Below, one piece after another: positions 7,898 through 15,097 of a stretch of 33,834 nt of DNA. The first letter of the stretch is position 1; each line of letters opens with the position of its first letter. The translations under genes were made by a program, and so were the position numbers. Origin of the DNA: Lachnospiraceae bacterium (GTDB lineage Bacteria; Bacillota; Clostridia; Oscillospirales; Ruminococcaceae); NCBI GenBank assembly GCA_023664705.1, contig JAMPFE010000018.1, positions 1 through 33,834 of the forward strand. The letters run 5' to 3'. Under the pieces are notes generated by a model. It was not told the DNA's origin. It saw only the letters and a program-made list of their open reading frames with translations, and did not search any database.

Positions 7898-8413
7898 ATG
7901 GAAAATTCATATTCTATCGAAGATCTGATCGAGATGCTGGAGGACGTTCTGCACGACGCGACGCGCGTGCCTTTTAACAAGAAGGCGATGGTCGACGTGG
8001 ACAAGATAAACGATATTGTGTCGGATATGCGCATGGTGCTGCCGATGCAGATACAGCAGGCGCAGAAGGTCGTTTCGGACAAAAACAACATCATTTCGGA
8101 GGCGAAGCGCGAGGCGGAGGGCATTATTCGAAAGGCGGAGCAGCGCCGCACGGAGCTTATAGAGGAGAGCGACGTGATGAAGGAGGCGCGCCGCCGCGCG
8201 ACGGAGATAATCAGCTCCGCGCAGAGCCGCAGCACGGACCTGCGCACTTCGACGAACGACTTTGCGGACAAGATGCTGCTGAGGGTCGAGGAGCTGCTGA
8301 CGACGGATTTGAACAACCTGAAGCTGCTGAGAAACAGCATAATCGGCGCGAACAACAATATGCAGGTCTCCGCGCCGACGATAAATCAACCGCTGGAAAA
8401 GCCGGGAGAGTGA
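7898..8413 (+). CDS. coiled-coil protein encoded after coaD
   Basis: The 171-residue protein has no signal peptide or membrane helix. A charged N-terminal helix (IEDLIEMLEDVLHDA) leads to a long, highly charged coiled coil (about residues 55-140) rich in Lys, Arg, Glu and Ala, of the type seen in ATP-synthase b subunits and DivIVA-like scaffold proteins. A Pro- and Asn-containing tail closes it. GGAAAGGA precedes the ATG. Proteins of this outline follow coaD in many Clostridia and are often annotated only as ATPase or hypothetical; I see no Walker motif, so an ATPase label is not supported. A structural or division-site role is possible but unproven. Confidence 0.75.
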   Translation: MENSYSIEDLIEMLEDVLHDATRVPFNKKAMVDVDKINDIVSDMRMVLPMQIQQAQKVVSDKNNIISEAKREAEGIIRKAEQRRTELIEESDVMKEARRRATEIISSAQSRSTDLRTSTNDFADKMLLRVEELLTTDLNNLKLLRNSIIGANNNMQVSAPTINQPLEKPGE

Positions 8414-8437
8414 GCGTTGTCAAAATGCACAAAAAAC

Positions 8438-8485
8438 GACGCGAAAAATTTACTTGTTTGCGGCGATGAATTTTTGCCGCGCGTC
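8438..8485 (+). other. imperfect stem-loop ending the rsmD-coaD operon
   Basis: GACGCG-AAAAATT (8438-8450) can pair with AATTTTT (8469-8475) and CGCGTC (8480-8485), leaving a four-base bulge. An inner GCGGC/GCCGC alternative also exists. There is no good T run after it, so it may be a weak terminator or simply the spacer upstream of the next promoter. Confidence 0.3.
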
Positions 8486-8514
8486 TTGTAAACGGCGTAA
8501 AAATATGTTATAAT
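8486..8514 (+). promoter_or_regulatory. sigma-A promoter of the polytopic membrane protein gene
   Basis: TTGTAA (8486-8491) and TATAAT (8509-8514), 17 bp apart, lie 39 bp upstream of the ATG at 8553. Confidence 0.7.
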
Positions 8515-8552
8515 TATGTAAAGCATTATATTTGTTTTCGGGAGGATTATTT

Positions 8553-10037
8553 ATGTCAACTGCCGTAAAGGAAACGTCTCCCAAGGGGGCGTTGAGTAAT
8601 AAGGTCATTGCGCTCGGCGTGGGGATCTTTTCGGTCGTCGAGGCGATCGTCGCTTATTTTATCGTGTTCAATCCGCTGTACGTAAGACCCGTTTTCCACA
8701 ATACCACTCTTGACGAGCAGGGAATTTCCTATACCGTCAAGTTCTTCGGGAAGCTGTTCGCGAGCGAAGCCGAGAAAGCCTCGGGACAGGTCATTATATC
8801 GTTTTCGGACACGGTCTTTAATATCATATTGATTTATCTGATAATCACGGTCGTTCCGATTTTGCTGACCGTGTTCCTCAACAAGGGCTATGCCTTTGCA
8901 AAGACCTATCTTACGGCGGTTTTCGGCGCAAAGACAATTATCGGGATGGTGCCGCTGCTTATACCGTTCCCGAATATCAGAAACTCCATACGCATTTTCG
9001 GAGTTGTCGACGCGGTCATCTGCTTGTGCGCGTGCGCGTTTTTCGTTTATTTGAATTCCGTGGAATACGCGGAGGATATGCTGTATACCGAAAGCGAGAT
9101 AAACACCATGAAGCGCCGCGCGAAAACGGGCGGACTGCTGTTTGTGATGACGGCGGCTTTGATGGTGTTTGAGAAATATGCGATGAGGGGCTACGGCATA
9201 AACTGGTCGATATACCTCGGCTGGGCGGATCAGCAGCTTACGCAGGGCTACGCGTTAGTGGCAATTCTGGCGGTGGCGCTTGTCGCGGCTATCCTGTATA
9301 TAAGAGACGCGGATTGGGCGGCTTGCTTCTACGGCGGTTTCGGCGCGGCGGCGGCTCTTTCAAATCTGGTTGCCGTTATCAACAAGCTGATCTGGGTGAA
9401 CACCACTCACAAGGAATACAAGGCGCTTGCGCTGCAGGGCGACGAGTCCGCCATAGAGTGGATAGGGCAGAACGCAATGGGCGTGACTTGGTGGAGAGGC
9501 TTTATTTTCATTATCCTGTCCTTTGTCGCGGCTTGCGCGATAACGTTCTTTGCGGTGAAGAGCATTAAGGGCACGCTTATGGCAAAGCCCGCTGCCGACG
9601 AGAAAAAGCCCGCGCTTGTGGTTCTGATAAGCGTTTGTGCGCTGATATTGTGCTTTATCCTTACTATCGCGGCTATCACGATGTGGGACAAAAAGCAGTA
9701 CAGCGTGTTTGAAATGGGCGCTATGGACTATGTTTATTTCATAATTTACGGCGGCGTTACGCTGTTTTTGGCGCTTGCGCTGCTTGCGGGATACGAGTTC
9801 TCGAAGTGGGGGATGCTGGCGACGTATATCGTTGTCGGAGCGGCGAATTTCAGCACCATTTTCAAGGTGTTCAGCGCGAGAAAGGGCATGGTTGCCGCTA
9901 ATCCCGGGTATGTCGGTTATGATTACATCATTTCGGGCGTGCTGTATATCCTGTCGCTGGTGTGCTGCCTGTCGATTATAATACTGTTCGTGTTCAAGGA
10001 CGTAAGCAATTACCTTTACAACAAGCGCAATTCCTAA
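8553..10037 (+). CDS. polytopic membrane protein of unknown function
   Basis: The 494-residue protein has about 10-12 hydrophobic helices spread over its whole length, with short charged loops (for example TESEINTMKRRAKT and KPAADEKKPA) and no recognised transporter, kinase or peptidase motif. It would be an integral cytoplasmic-membrane protein. ATG 8553 was chosen because GGGAGG lies 7 bases upstream; an upstream in-frame ATG at 8532 precedes that site. It is monocistronic: own promoter, then a terminator at 10068. The helices are unusually rich in aromatic residues. I do not recognise the family. Confidence 0.78.
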   Translation: MSTAVKETSPKGALSNKVIALGVGIFSVVEAIVAYFIVFNPLYVRPVFHNTTLDEQGISYTVKFFGKLFASEAEKASGQVIISFSDTVFNIILIYLIITVVPILLTVFLNKGYAFAKTYLTAVFGAKTIIGMVPLLIPFPNIRNSIRIFGVVDAVICLCACAFFVYLNSVEYAEDMLYTESEINTMKRRAKTGGLLFVMTAALMVFEKYAMRGYGINWSIYLGWADQQLTQGYALVAILAVALVAAILYIRDADWAACFYGGFGAAAALSNLVAVINKLIWVNTTHKEYKALALQGDESAIEWIGQNAMGVTWWRGFIFIILSFVAACAITFFAVKSIKGTLMAKPAADEKKPALVVLISVCALILCFILTIAAITMWDKKQYSVFEMGAMDYVYFIIYGGVTLFLALALLAGYEFSKWGMLATYIVVGAANFSTIFKVFSARKGMVAANPGYVGYDYIISGVLYILSLVCCLSIIILFVFKDVSNYLYNKRNS

Positions 10038-10067
10038 GGCGTGCCGCCTTAAGCAATCCCAATGAAA

Positions 10068-10094
10068 CGCCCCCGAAAGTTCGGGGGCGAATTT
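10068..10094 (+). terminator. terminator of the membrane protein gene
   Basis: A perfect 9-bp GC-rich stem CGCCCCCGA/TCGGGGGCG (10068-10076 with 10081-10089) with a 4-base loop is followed by a short AATTT. It can also act on the opposite strand. A smaller hairpin AAGGCG-TGC-CGCCTT lies just after the stop codon. Confidence 0.7.
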
Positions 10095-10142
10095 CTGTAA
10101 GGATATTACACTAACTCGGGAGGGTTTTTAATGAATAAATAT

Positions 10143-10171
10143 GCCCTCCCTGCAAAGCAAGGAGGGCGTTT
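10143..10171 (-). terminator. probable terminator of the tRNA operon
   Basis: GCCCTCC (10143-10149) pairs with GGAGGGC (10161-10167), with a partial inner TGC/GCA stem. On the minus strand it comes 12 bases after the last tRNA and is followed by an AT-rich, only moderately T-rich run. It could equally stop plus-strand transcripts (GTTTT follows). Confidence 0.55.
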
Positions 10172-10178
10172 TGCAAAC

Positions 10179-10254
10179 TGGAGCGGATTACGAGGCTCGA
10201 ACTCGCTACCTCCACCTTGGCAAGGTGGCGCTCTACCAGATGAGCTAAATCCGC
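10179..10254 (-). tRNA. tRNA-Gly (anticodon GCC)
   Basis: This 76-nt tRNA has an encoded CCA. Acceptor GCGGATT pairs with AATCCGC. The anticodon stem CCACC/GGTGG encloses the loop TTGCCAA (GCC), and the T loop is TTCGAGC. It is the last of three tRNAs in the operon. Confidence 0.96.
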
Positions 10255-10279
10255 AATGTGCCCTCGTTCGGGGCAGAAC

Positions 10280-10356
10280 TGGCGACCCGGATGAGACTCG
10301 AACTCACGACCTCCGCCGTGACAGGGCGGCGTTCTAACCAACTGAACTACCGGGCC
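10280..10356 (-). tRNA. tRNA-Asp (anticodon GTC)
   Basis: This 77-nt tRNA has an encoded CCA. Acceptor GGCCCGG pairs with CCGGGTC (one G-U). The anticodon stem CCGCC/GGCGG encloses CTGTCAC (GTC), and the T loop is TTCGAGT. It is the middle tRNA of the operon. Confidence 0.96.
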
Positions 10357-10435
10357 GATTTCCGCAACGCGTCAGACCGACCCCCGATATTTCGGACATC
10401 TATCCTACGGCTACGGACAATGGCTAATAAGCCGA

Positions 10436-10511
10436 TGGTGGAAGTTATAGGGCTCGAACCTATGACCCTCTGCTTGTAGGGCAGACGCTCTCCCAGCTGA
10501 GCTAAACTTCC
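10436..10511 (-). tRNA. tRNA-Val (anticodon TAC), with C at position 33
   Basis: This 76-nt tRNA has an encoded CCA. Acceptor GGAAGTT pairs with AACTTCC. The anticodon stem TCTGC/GCAGA encloses the loop CCTACAA, giving anticodon TAC for Val. The base 5' of the anticodon is C where almost all elongator tRNAs have U33. It is the first tRNA transcribed. An imperfect leader hairpin (GAGAGTT/AACTCTC, 10526-10555) lies between it and the promoter. Confidence 0.93.
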
Positions 10512-10567
10512 GAATTTCAGCGCCCGAGAGTTTTCAACAATAATCGACAACTCTCAACGACTTTATT

Positions 10568-10596
10568 ATTTTACACCATTTTCACAAGCTTGTCAA
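10568..10596 (-). promoter_or_regulatory. strong sigma-A promoter of the tRNA operon
   Basis: On the minus strand, the consensus TTGACA (10596-10591) and TAAAAT (10573-10568) are 17 bp apart and about 57 bp upstream of tRNA-Val. Confidence 0.88.
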
Positions 10597-10771
10597 GAGG
10601 TTTTTAGCCATTTTTAAATTTATGTTCATTTTGACGAATTTGTTTTCAAAGCAAGCCAAACCGAATGTTGAAAACGAGCGTTTTGCACAAACGCGGTGTA
10701 AAAATTTTCATCGGGTAAATTTCCGATATGCGCGCAAAATAATCTTGAATACTTTGAGAGGAGGAACTGCT

Positions 10772-10975
10772 TTGGATAAACTGGCGTTGACAATTCTTAT
10801 AATCGGCGGTCTGAACTGGGGTCTTATGGGCATTTTCAGCTTTGACCTCGTGGCGTGGGCATTTGGCGGCTCGACGGCGTTTCTCAGCCGGCTTGTTTAT
10901 ATAGTGGTCGCTTTGGCGGCTTGCTGGGGCGTTTCCATGCTTTTTCGCAGGAATGTTATGGCGGAAGAGGTTTAG
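10772..10975 (+). CDS. DUF378 family small membrane protein
   Basis: The 67-residue protein has two transmembrane helices and the pattern of the DUF378 (YuzA-like) family: a first helix with IIGGLNWGLMG, FDLVAWAFGG in the loop, and a second helix (LVYIVVALAACWGVSML). Function is unknown. TTG at 10772 is taken as the start because GAGAGGAGGAA lies a few bases upstream and the family begins at this point; the upstream part of the open frame from 10622 is non-coding. The preceding 10600-10771 stretch holds no other gene. Confidence 0.85.
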   Translation: MDKLALTILIIGGLNWGLMGIFSFDLVAWAFGGSTAFLSRLVYIVVALAACWGVSMLFRRNVMAEEV

Positions 10976-10997
10976 CTGTCGGTTCGGCGGATAAATT

Positions 10998-11031
10998 ATC
11001 CCGAGATTTCGGATGAAACCTCGGGATTTCC
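10998..11031. terminator. bidirectional terminator between the DUF378 gene and mnmA
   Basis: An 8-bp stem ATCCCGAG/CTCGGGAT (10998-11005 with 11020-11027) lies between two converging genes. T-rich sequence follows on the plus strand; the minus-strand tail is weaker. Confidence 0.65.
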
Positions 11032-11035
11032 GTTT

Positions 11036-12103
11036 TCAGCATATCGTGCCGCCGCCGACCACAGCGTCGCCGCTGTACAGCACCACCGCCTGCCCTGCCG
11101 AGATTGCTCTCTGCGGCTCGTCGAAGCGCACGGTGACGGTGCCGTCGGCGTTTGCGGAGGCTGTTGCGGGAGCCTCCTTGGCGTGGTAGCGCGTGCGCAC
11201 AGCCACCCGTACGGGCTCGGCGGGCGGCTCGGCGTACATGATCCAGTTGAAGCCGCGGGCTGTGAGGCTGTCGGAATACAGCTCGCGCTCCGTGCCGAGC
11301 GTGACCGTGTTGTCCGAAACGCTCTTCTTCAGCACGTACAGCGGCTCGGAATAGGATATCCCGAGACCCTTGCGCTGCCCGATGGTGTAGTTTATCACGC
11401 CCTTGTGCCGTCCGAGAACGCTGCCGTCGGGGGCGACGAAATCGCCCTCGGGATAGTCCGCGCCGCGGTATTGACGGATAAACGAGGCATAGCTGCCGTC
11501 GGGAATGAAGCAGACGTCTTGGCTTTCGCGCTTTGCCGCGTTGATGAGACCGTTCTCCTCGGCGAGCCTGCGCACCTCGGCTTTATCGGAAAACTCCCCC
11601 AGCGGGAATTTAGTGTGCGAAAGCTGCTCCTGCGAGAGGAAGTACAGCACGTAGCTTTGGTCTTTGGCTGCGTTGAGCGATTTTTTCAGCAGCCAGCGGT
11701 TCAGTTTTTCGTCAAATTCGACGCGCGCGTAGTGCCCCGTTACGATGTATCGGCAGCCGAGCTCGGCGGCTTTGCGGTACAAGCTGCCGAATTTCAGATG
11801 GCGGTTGCAGTCGATGCAGGGGTTCGGGGTCTCGCCGATTTCGTAGGAATGCACAAAATTTTCGATAACGTTTTTGTGGAAATCGACGGTGAAGTTGAAT
11901 ACATAGTACGGTATGCCGAGCCTTGCGCACACGCCGCGCGCGTCCTCCGCGTCGGAGGCGGTGCAGCACGCCTTCTCCGAATAGGATTCGCTGTCGCGGA
12001 GCTTCATCGTTACGCCGAGGCAGTCGAAGCCTGCGTTCCTCATCAGCAGCGCCGCCGCGGAGCTGTCCACGCCGCCGCTCATCGCTATAAGCGCCTTATC
12101 CAT
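11036..12103 (-). CDS. mnmA: tRNA-specific 2-thiouridylase
   Basis: MnmA adenylates and thiolates U34 of Lys, Glu and Gln tRNAs, taking sulfur that originates from a cysteine desulfurase. The 355-residue protein begins with the PP-loop MSGGVDSSAAALLM, has the first catalytic Cys in ETPNPCIDCNRHLKFG and the second in ESQDVCFIPDG, and the tRNA-binding middle domain with TIGQRKGLGIS. Its ATG overlaps the end of nadA by 8 bp, so the two are translationally coupled. The expected desulfurase gene (iscS type) is not adjacent, unlike the common iscR-iscS-iscU-mnmA order. Confidence 0.96.
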   Translation of the reverse strand: MDKALIAMSGGVDSSAAALLMRNAGFDCLGVTMKLRDSESYSEKACCTASDAEDARGVCARLGIPYYVFNFTVDFHKNVIENFVHSYEIGETPNPCIDCNRHLKFGSLYRKAAELGCRYIVTGHYARVEFDEKLNRWLLKKSLNAAKDQSYVLYFLSQEQLSHTKFPLGEFSDKAEVRRLAEENGLINAAKRESQDVCFIPDGSYASFIRQYRGADYPEGDFVAPDGSVLGRHKGVINYTIGQRKGLGISYSEPLYVLKKSVSDNTVTLGTERELYSDSLTARGFNWIMYAEPPAEPVRVAVRTRYHAKEAPATASANADGTVTVRFDEPQRAISAGQAVVLYSGDAVVGGGTIC

Positions 12104-13013
12104 TGCCGAGCTCCAACATTCTGTCGATACACACTTTGGCTTTAAGGCGCGTGGTTTCGTCCATTGTTATCTCCTCGCCGCCCGTGCCCTCGAGGCAGTG
12201 CAGCACGCTCGCGAGCTTTGTGAGCTGCATATTGCTGCAAATGAAATCCTTGGAAAGCGGATAAAATCTCTTGTCGGGACGGTCGACGCCGAGATGCTGG
12301 ACGATGCTGTTTTCCGTGCCTATTATGAATTCTTGTTTATCGCTTTGCTTCGCGAAATCCATAATTTCGGTGGTGCTGCCGACAAAATCCGCGAGAGACA
12401 CGACCTCGGGCGCGCACTCGGGGTGAACGAGCAGCAGCGCGTTCGGGTGCGCCGCTTTCGCGTTCTCGACGTCGCGGACGGTCATTTTCGCGTGGGTCGG
12501 GCAGCAGCCCTGTATGGTAATAATTTCCTTTTCGGGGCACTGCTTGGCGATGTAACCGCCGAGATTGCGGTCGGGGATAAACAGTATCTTGTCCTCGGGC
12601 ATGCGCTTGATTATCTTGGGCGCGGAGCTTGACGTTACGCACACGTCGCAGAGCGTTTTGAGCTCCGCGGTGGTGTTTATGTACGCCGCCACGGCATGGT
12701 CGGGATACTTTTCCTTGAGCTGCGCGAGCATCTCCCCGTCGAGGAACTCCGCCATGGGGCAGCCCGCGTCGGGCTCGGGCAGCAGGACCTTTTTTTCGGG
12801 GCAGAGGATTTTAACCGTCTCCGCCATAAAGCGCACTCCGCACATCATTACGGTCTTGTTTTCGGTCTGCTGCGCCCTTTGCGCGAGACCGAAGCTGTCG
12901 CCGACGTAATCCGCGACCTCGAGAATGTCGTGCGTCTGATAGCAATGCGCGAGTATGCACACGTCGCGCTCCTTTTTCAGGCGCAGGATGCGCTCCTGAA
13001 TATCCTTTATCAC
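12096..13013 (-). CDS. nadA: quinolinate synthase
   Basis: NadA condenses iminoaspartate with dihydroxyacetone phosphate to quinolinate in de novo NAD synthesis and needs a [4Fe-4S] cluster. The 305-residue protein carries the three cluster Cys in the expected places: C85 (PDAGCPMAE), C171 (GCCPTHAKM) and C259 (FICSNMQ), with the conserved AHCYQ near the start and GTENSIVQHL near residue 232. nadB and nadC are not next to it, so the pathway must be completed elsewhere. It sits 12 bases after the Rrf2 regulator and overlaps mnmA; both products depend on Fe-S or sulfur supply. Confidence 0.96.
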   Translation of the reverse strand: MIKDIQERILRLKKERDVCILAHCYQTHDILEVADYVGDSFGLAQRAQQTENKTVMMCGVRFMAETVKILCPEKKVLLPEPDAGCPMAEFLDGEMLAQLKEKYPDHAVAAYINTTAELKTLCDVCVTSSSAPKIIKRMPEDKILFIPDRNLGGYIAKQCPEKEIITIQGCCPTHAKMTVRDVENAKAAHPNALLLVHPECAPEVVSLADFVGSTTEIMDFAKQSDKQEFIIGTENSIVQHLGVDRPDKRFYPLSKDFICSNMQLTKLASVLHCLEGTGGEEITMDETTRLKAKVCIDRMLELGNG

Positions 13014-13025
13014 AATAAAGCCCCC

Positions 13026-13451
13026 TTAAATGCAGTAATCGCCGCCGTTGTTGAGCTTTTCGATGATGTCGGCAAGCGTTATCCCGTCGAGGTATTCCGT
13101 TATCACCTTGTAGAGACCCTCCCAGATAGGAAGCGTGGCGCAGTCCGCCTTGCGCGGGCAGTCGTTCTCCTCGTACTGCAGGCAGGCAACGGGCGCGAGA
13201 CTGCCCTCGGTGACGCGCAGTATCTCCCCTACCGTGTACTTTTCGGGCGATTTCGCGAGCGAGTAGCCGCCCTGATAGCCGCGGTTGGTACGCAGCAGCT
13301 CCGCTTTATTCAGCAGCGGCACTATCTGCTCGAGGTATTTTTTGGAAATATTCTGCCGCGCGGCGACGTCCTTCAGCGCTACATGACCCTCGTGCTGGGC
13401 GAGGTCGATGAGCATTCGCATTGCGTAGCGTCCTTTGGTCGATATTTTCAT
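13026..13451 (-). CDS. Rrf2-family (IscR-like) transcriptional regulator
   Basis: The 141-residue protein starts MKISTKGRYAMRMLIDLA, the usual N-terminus of Rrf2 proteins. Its winged helix spans residues ~1-70 (RQNISKKYLEQIVPLLNKA recognition region, RGYQGGYSLAKSP wing). Three Cys at 90, 98 and 104 match the spacing region that holds a [2Fe-2S] cluster in IscR, so it probably senses Fe-S status. It is the first gene of an operon with nadA and mnmA. A 9-bp inverted repeat over its own -35 suggests autoregulation. CymR-type Rrf2 proteins usually lack such Cys, so IscR-like is the better call. Confidence 0.9.
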   Translation of the reverse strand: MKISTKGRYAMRMLIDLAQHEGHVALKDVAARQNISKKYLEQIVPLLNKAELLRTNRGYQGGYSLAKSPEKYTVGEILRVTEGSLAPVACLQYEENDCPRKADCATLPIWEGLYKVITEYLDGITLADIIEKLNNGGDYCI

Positions 13452-13478
13452 TTTATCATTCCTTTATTTTACATTTTT

Positions 13479-13496
13479 ACAGCGTTTGAGCGCTGT
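13479..13496 (-). promoter_or_regulatory. perfect inverted repeat in the rrf2 leader
   Basis: ACAGCG (13479-13484) and CGCTGT (13491-13496), 6 bp apart, lie between the promoter and the rrf2 start. It could be an RNA hairpin or a second operator; nothing decides between them. Confidence 0.4.
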
Positions 13497-13508
13497 TGTT
13501 TGATTTAT

Positions 13509-13545
13509 ATTATAACACTAAAAAACTATCTTTTCAATAGTTTTT
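13509..13545 (-). promoter_or_regulatory. promoter and likely operator of the rrf2-nadA-mnmA operon
   Basis: On the minus strand, TTGAAA (13537-13532) and TATAAT (13514-13509) are 17 bp apart. A perfect 9-bp inverted repeat, AAAAACTAT (13521-13529) and ATAGTTTTT (13537-13545) with a 7-bp centre, overlaps the -35 and the spacer. A repressor bound there would block RNA polymerase; the first gene product is the natural candidate. Confidence 0.72.
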
Positions 13546-13574
13546 ATAATTTTTGTCGATTTTGATTATTATAC

Positions 13575-13603
13575 TTGAAATTTTCGGAGAATTATAGTAT
13601 AAT
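13575..13603 (+). promoter_or_regulatory. distal sigma-A promoter upstream of the amino-acid ABC operon
   Basis: TTGAAA (13575-13580) and TATAAT (13598-13603) are 17 bp apart. It would give a leader of about 165 nt before the first permease. No recognised riboswitch or T-box was seen in that leader. Confidence 0.6.
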
Positions 13604-13722
13604 AAAAGATGGTGTTGCGCGAAACGCGGAGCTGCATATAATTAAATATGTATACCGTGATTTTCCACAAAATCGTTTTGCGTTTGTTGATTGCTTTTGT
13701 AGGATAAATTCTATAAAACCTA

Positions 13723-13751
13723 TTGACATTGTAAGTATTAAGTGGTAAAAT
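13723..13751 (+). promoter_or_regulatory. proximal sigma-A promoter of the amino-acid ABC operon
   Basis: TTGACA (13723-13728) and TAAAAT (13746-13751), 17 bp apart, lie 28 bp upstream of the TTG start. Confidence 0.8.
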
Positions 13752-13778
13752 AAACCTGTGAGATAGAGGTAGGTCGAC

Positions 13779-14432
13779 TTGGACTTTAATTTCATTCAAA
13801 AATTTGTGCCCATGTACGCCGAGGCGGCGCGGCTGACGCTTATAATAGGCGTTATCGGCATCGCGCTTTCGGCTGTGATAGGGCTTGCGTGCGCGCTGGT
13901 GAAATATTACCGCGTGCCCGTGGCGAGGCAGATAGCGTCCGCGTATATCGAGCTGTCGCGGAACACGCCGCTTATCGTGCAGCTGTTTTTCCTGTATTTC
14001 GGGCTGCCGAAGGCGGGGATAGTGTGGTCGAGCGAGGTCTGCGGCGTTATCGGGCTGGCGTTCCTCGGGGGGAGCTATATGGCGGAGAGCTTTCTCGGCG
14101 GATTGAAATCGGTCGGGAAGATACAGCTCGAAAGCGCGGAGAGCCTCGGGTTCAGGCGCTTGCAGACGATGCGGTACATAGTTATCCCGCAGGCGGCGTC
14201 GGTGTCCGTGCCTGCCGTTTGCGCGAACGTGATTTTCCTGCTGAAGGAGACGAGCGTTTTCAGCGCGGTTTCGCTTGCCGATTTGATGTACGTTGCCAAA
14301 GACCTTATCGGTATGTATTATAATACTTGGGAAGCGCTTTTGATGCTTGTGGCGGCTTATCTGGTGCTGATTTTGCCGATTTCCGTCGTGTTTGCGATAC
14401 TGGAAAGGAGGCTGCGCCGTGCCGGGAATTGA
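13779..14432 (+). CDS. polar amino-acid ABC transporter permease (1)
   Basis: The 217-residue membrane subunit of an amino-acid importer has about five helices. It carries the N-terminal MYAEAARLTLIIG pattern and IELSRNTPLIVQLFFLYFGLP typical of HisMQ/GlnP permeases, and the cytoplasmic coupling (EAA) loop ESAESLGFRRLQTMRYIVIPQA that contacts the ATPase. TTG at 13779 is the start, preceded by GAGGTAGG. It overlaps the next permease by 14 bp, so translation is coupled. It forms a heterodimeric channel with the next gene product. Confidence 0.92.
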   Translation: MDFNFIQKFVPMYAEAARLTLIIGVIGIALSAVIGLACALVKYYRVPVARQIASAYIELSRNTPLIVQLFFLYFGLPKAGIVWSSEVCGVIGLAFLGGSYMAESFLGGLKSVGKIQLESAESLGFRRLQTMRYIVIPQAASVSVPAVCANVIFLLKETSVFSAVSLADLMYVAKDLIGMYYNTWEALLMLVAAYLVLILPISVVFAILERRLRRAGN

Positions 14433-15096
14433 AGTGCTGTTTATGGGGAACAACTTCCCGAGGCTGCTTGGGGGGCTGTGGGTGACGATACGCATCTCGC
14501 TTATCTCGATAGGGTTTTCGCTTATTCTGGGAACGCTGCTGGGGGCGGTGATGACCTCGAAAAACCCCGTCGTCAAGGCTGTCTGCCGCGTGTATCTGGA
14601 GATAGTGCGGATAATGCCGCAGCTTGTGTGGCTGTTTATCGTGTTCTTCGGAGTGACCAAGCTTACGGGGGTGAACCTCGGCGGCGAGACCTCGGCGGTC
14701 ATCGTGTTCACGATATGGGGTGCGGCGGAAATGGGCGATCTGGTGCGCGGAGCGTTTCTGGCGATACCGAGGCATCAATTTGAGTCGTCGCTGAGCATGG
14801 GGCTGTCGAAGGCGCAGATGTATGTTTTCGTTATCTTTCCGCAGGCGATACGCGGACTTGTCCCGAACGTTATCAACCTGTCGACGCGAATGATAAAGAC
14901 GACCGCGCTGGTATCGCTGATAGGCGTGACGGAGGTGCTGAAGGTCGGAAAGCAGATAATCGACGCGAACCGCTTTGAGTACCCGAACGCCGCGCTGTGG
15001 GTCTATGCCGCGATTTTCTTTATGTATTTCGCGATATGCTTTCCGCTGTCGATGGCGGCGCGGGCGCTGACGAAAAAACAACAGGGGGGCGAGTGA
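14419..15096 (+). CDS. polar amino-acid ABC transporter permease (2)
   Basis: The 225-residue second permease of the importer has the GLWVTIRISLISIGFSLILG helix, YLEIVRIMPQLVWLFIVFFG, and a coupling loop near SSLSMGLSKAQMYVFVIFPQ. GTG 14419 is preferred as the start because AAAGGAGG ends 7 bases before it; the in-frame ATG at 14392 precedes that site. It overlaps the first permease and lies one base before the ATPase gene. Confidence 0.92.
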   Translation: MPGIEVLFMGNNFPRLLGGLWVTIRISLISIGFSLILGTLLGAVMTSKNPVVKAVCRVYLEIVRIMPQLVWLFIVFFGVTKLTGVNLGGETSAVIVFTIWGAAEMGDLVRGAFLAIPRHQFESSLSMGLSKAQMYVFVIFPQAIRGLVPNVINLSTRMIKTTALVSLIGVTEVLKVGKQIIDANRFEYPNAALWVYAAIFFMYFAICFPLSMAARALTKKQQGGE

Positions 15097-15097
15097 T

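Noticed and set aside
8438..8485. Firm terminator call after the coaD operon
   Set aside because: The stem is interrupted by a four-base bulge and no T run follows; kept only as a low-confidence hairpin.
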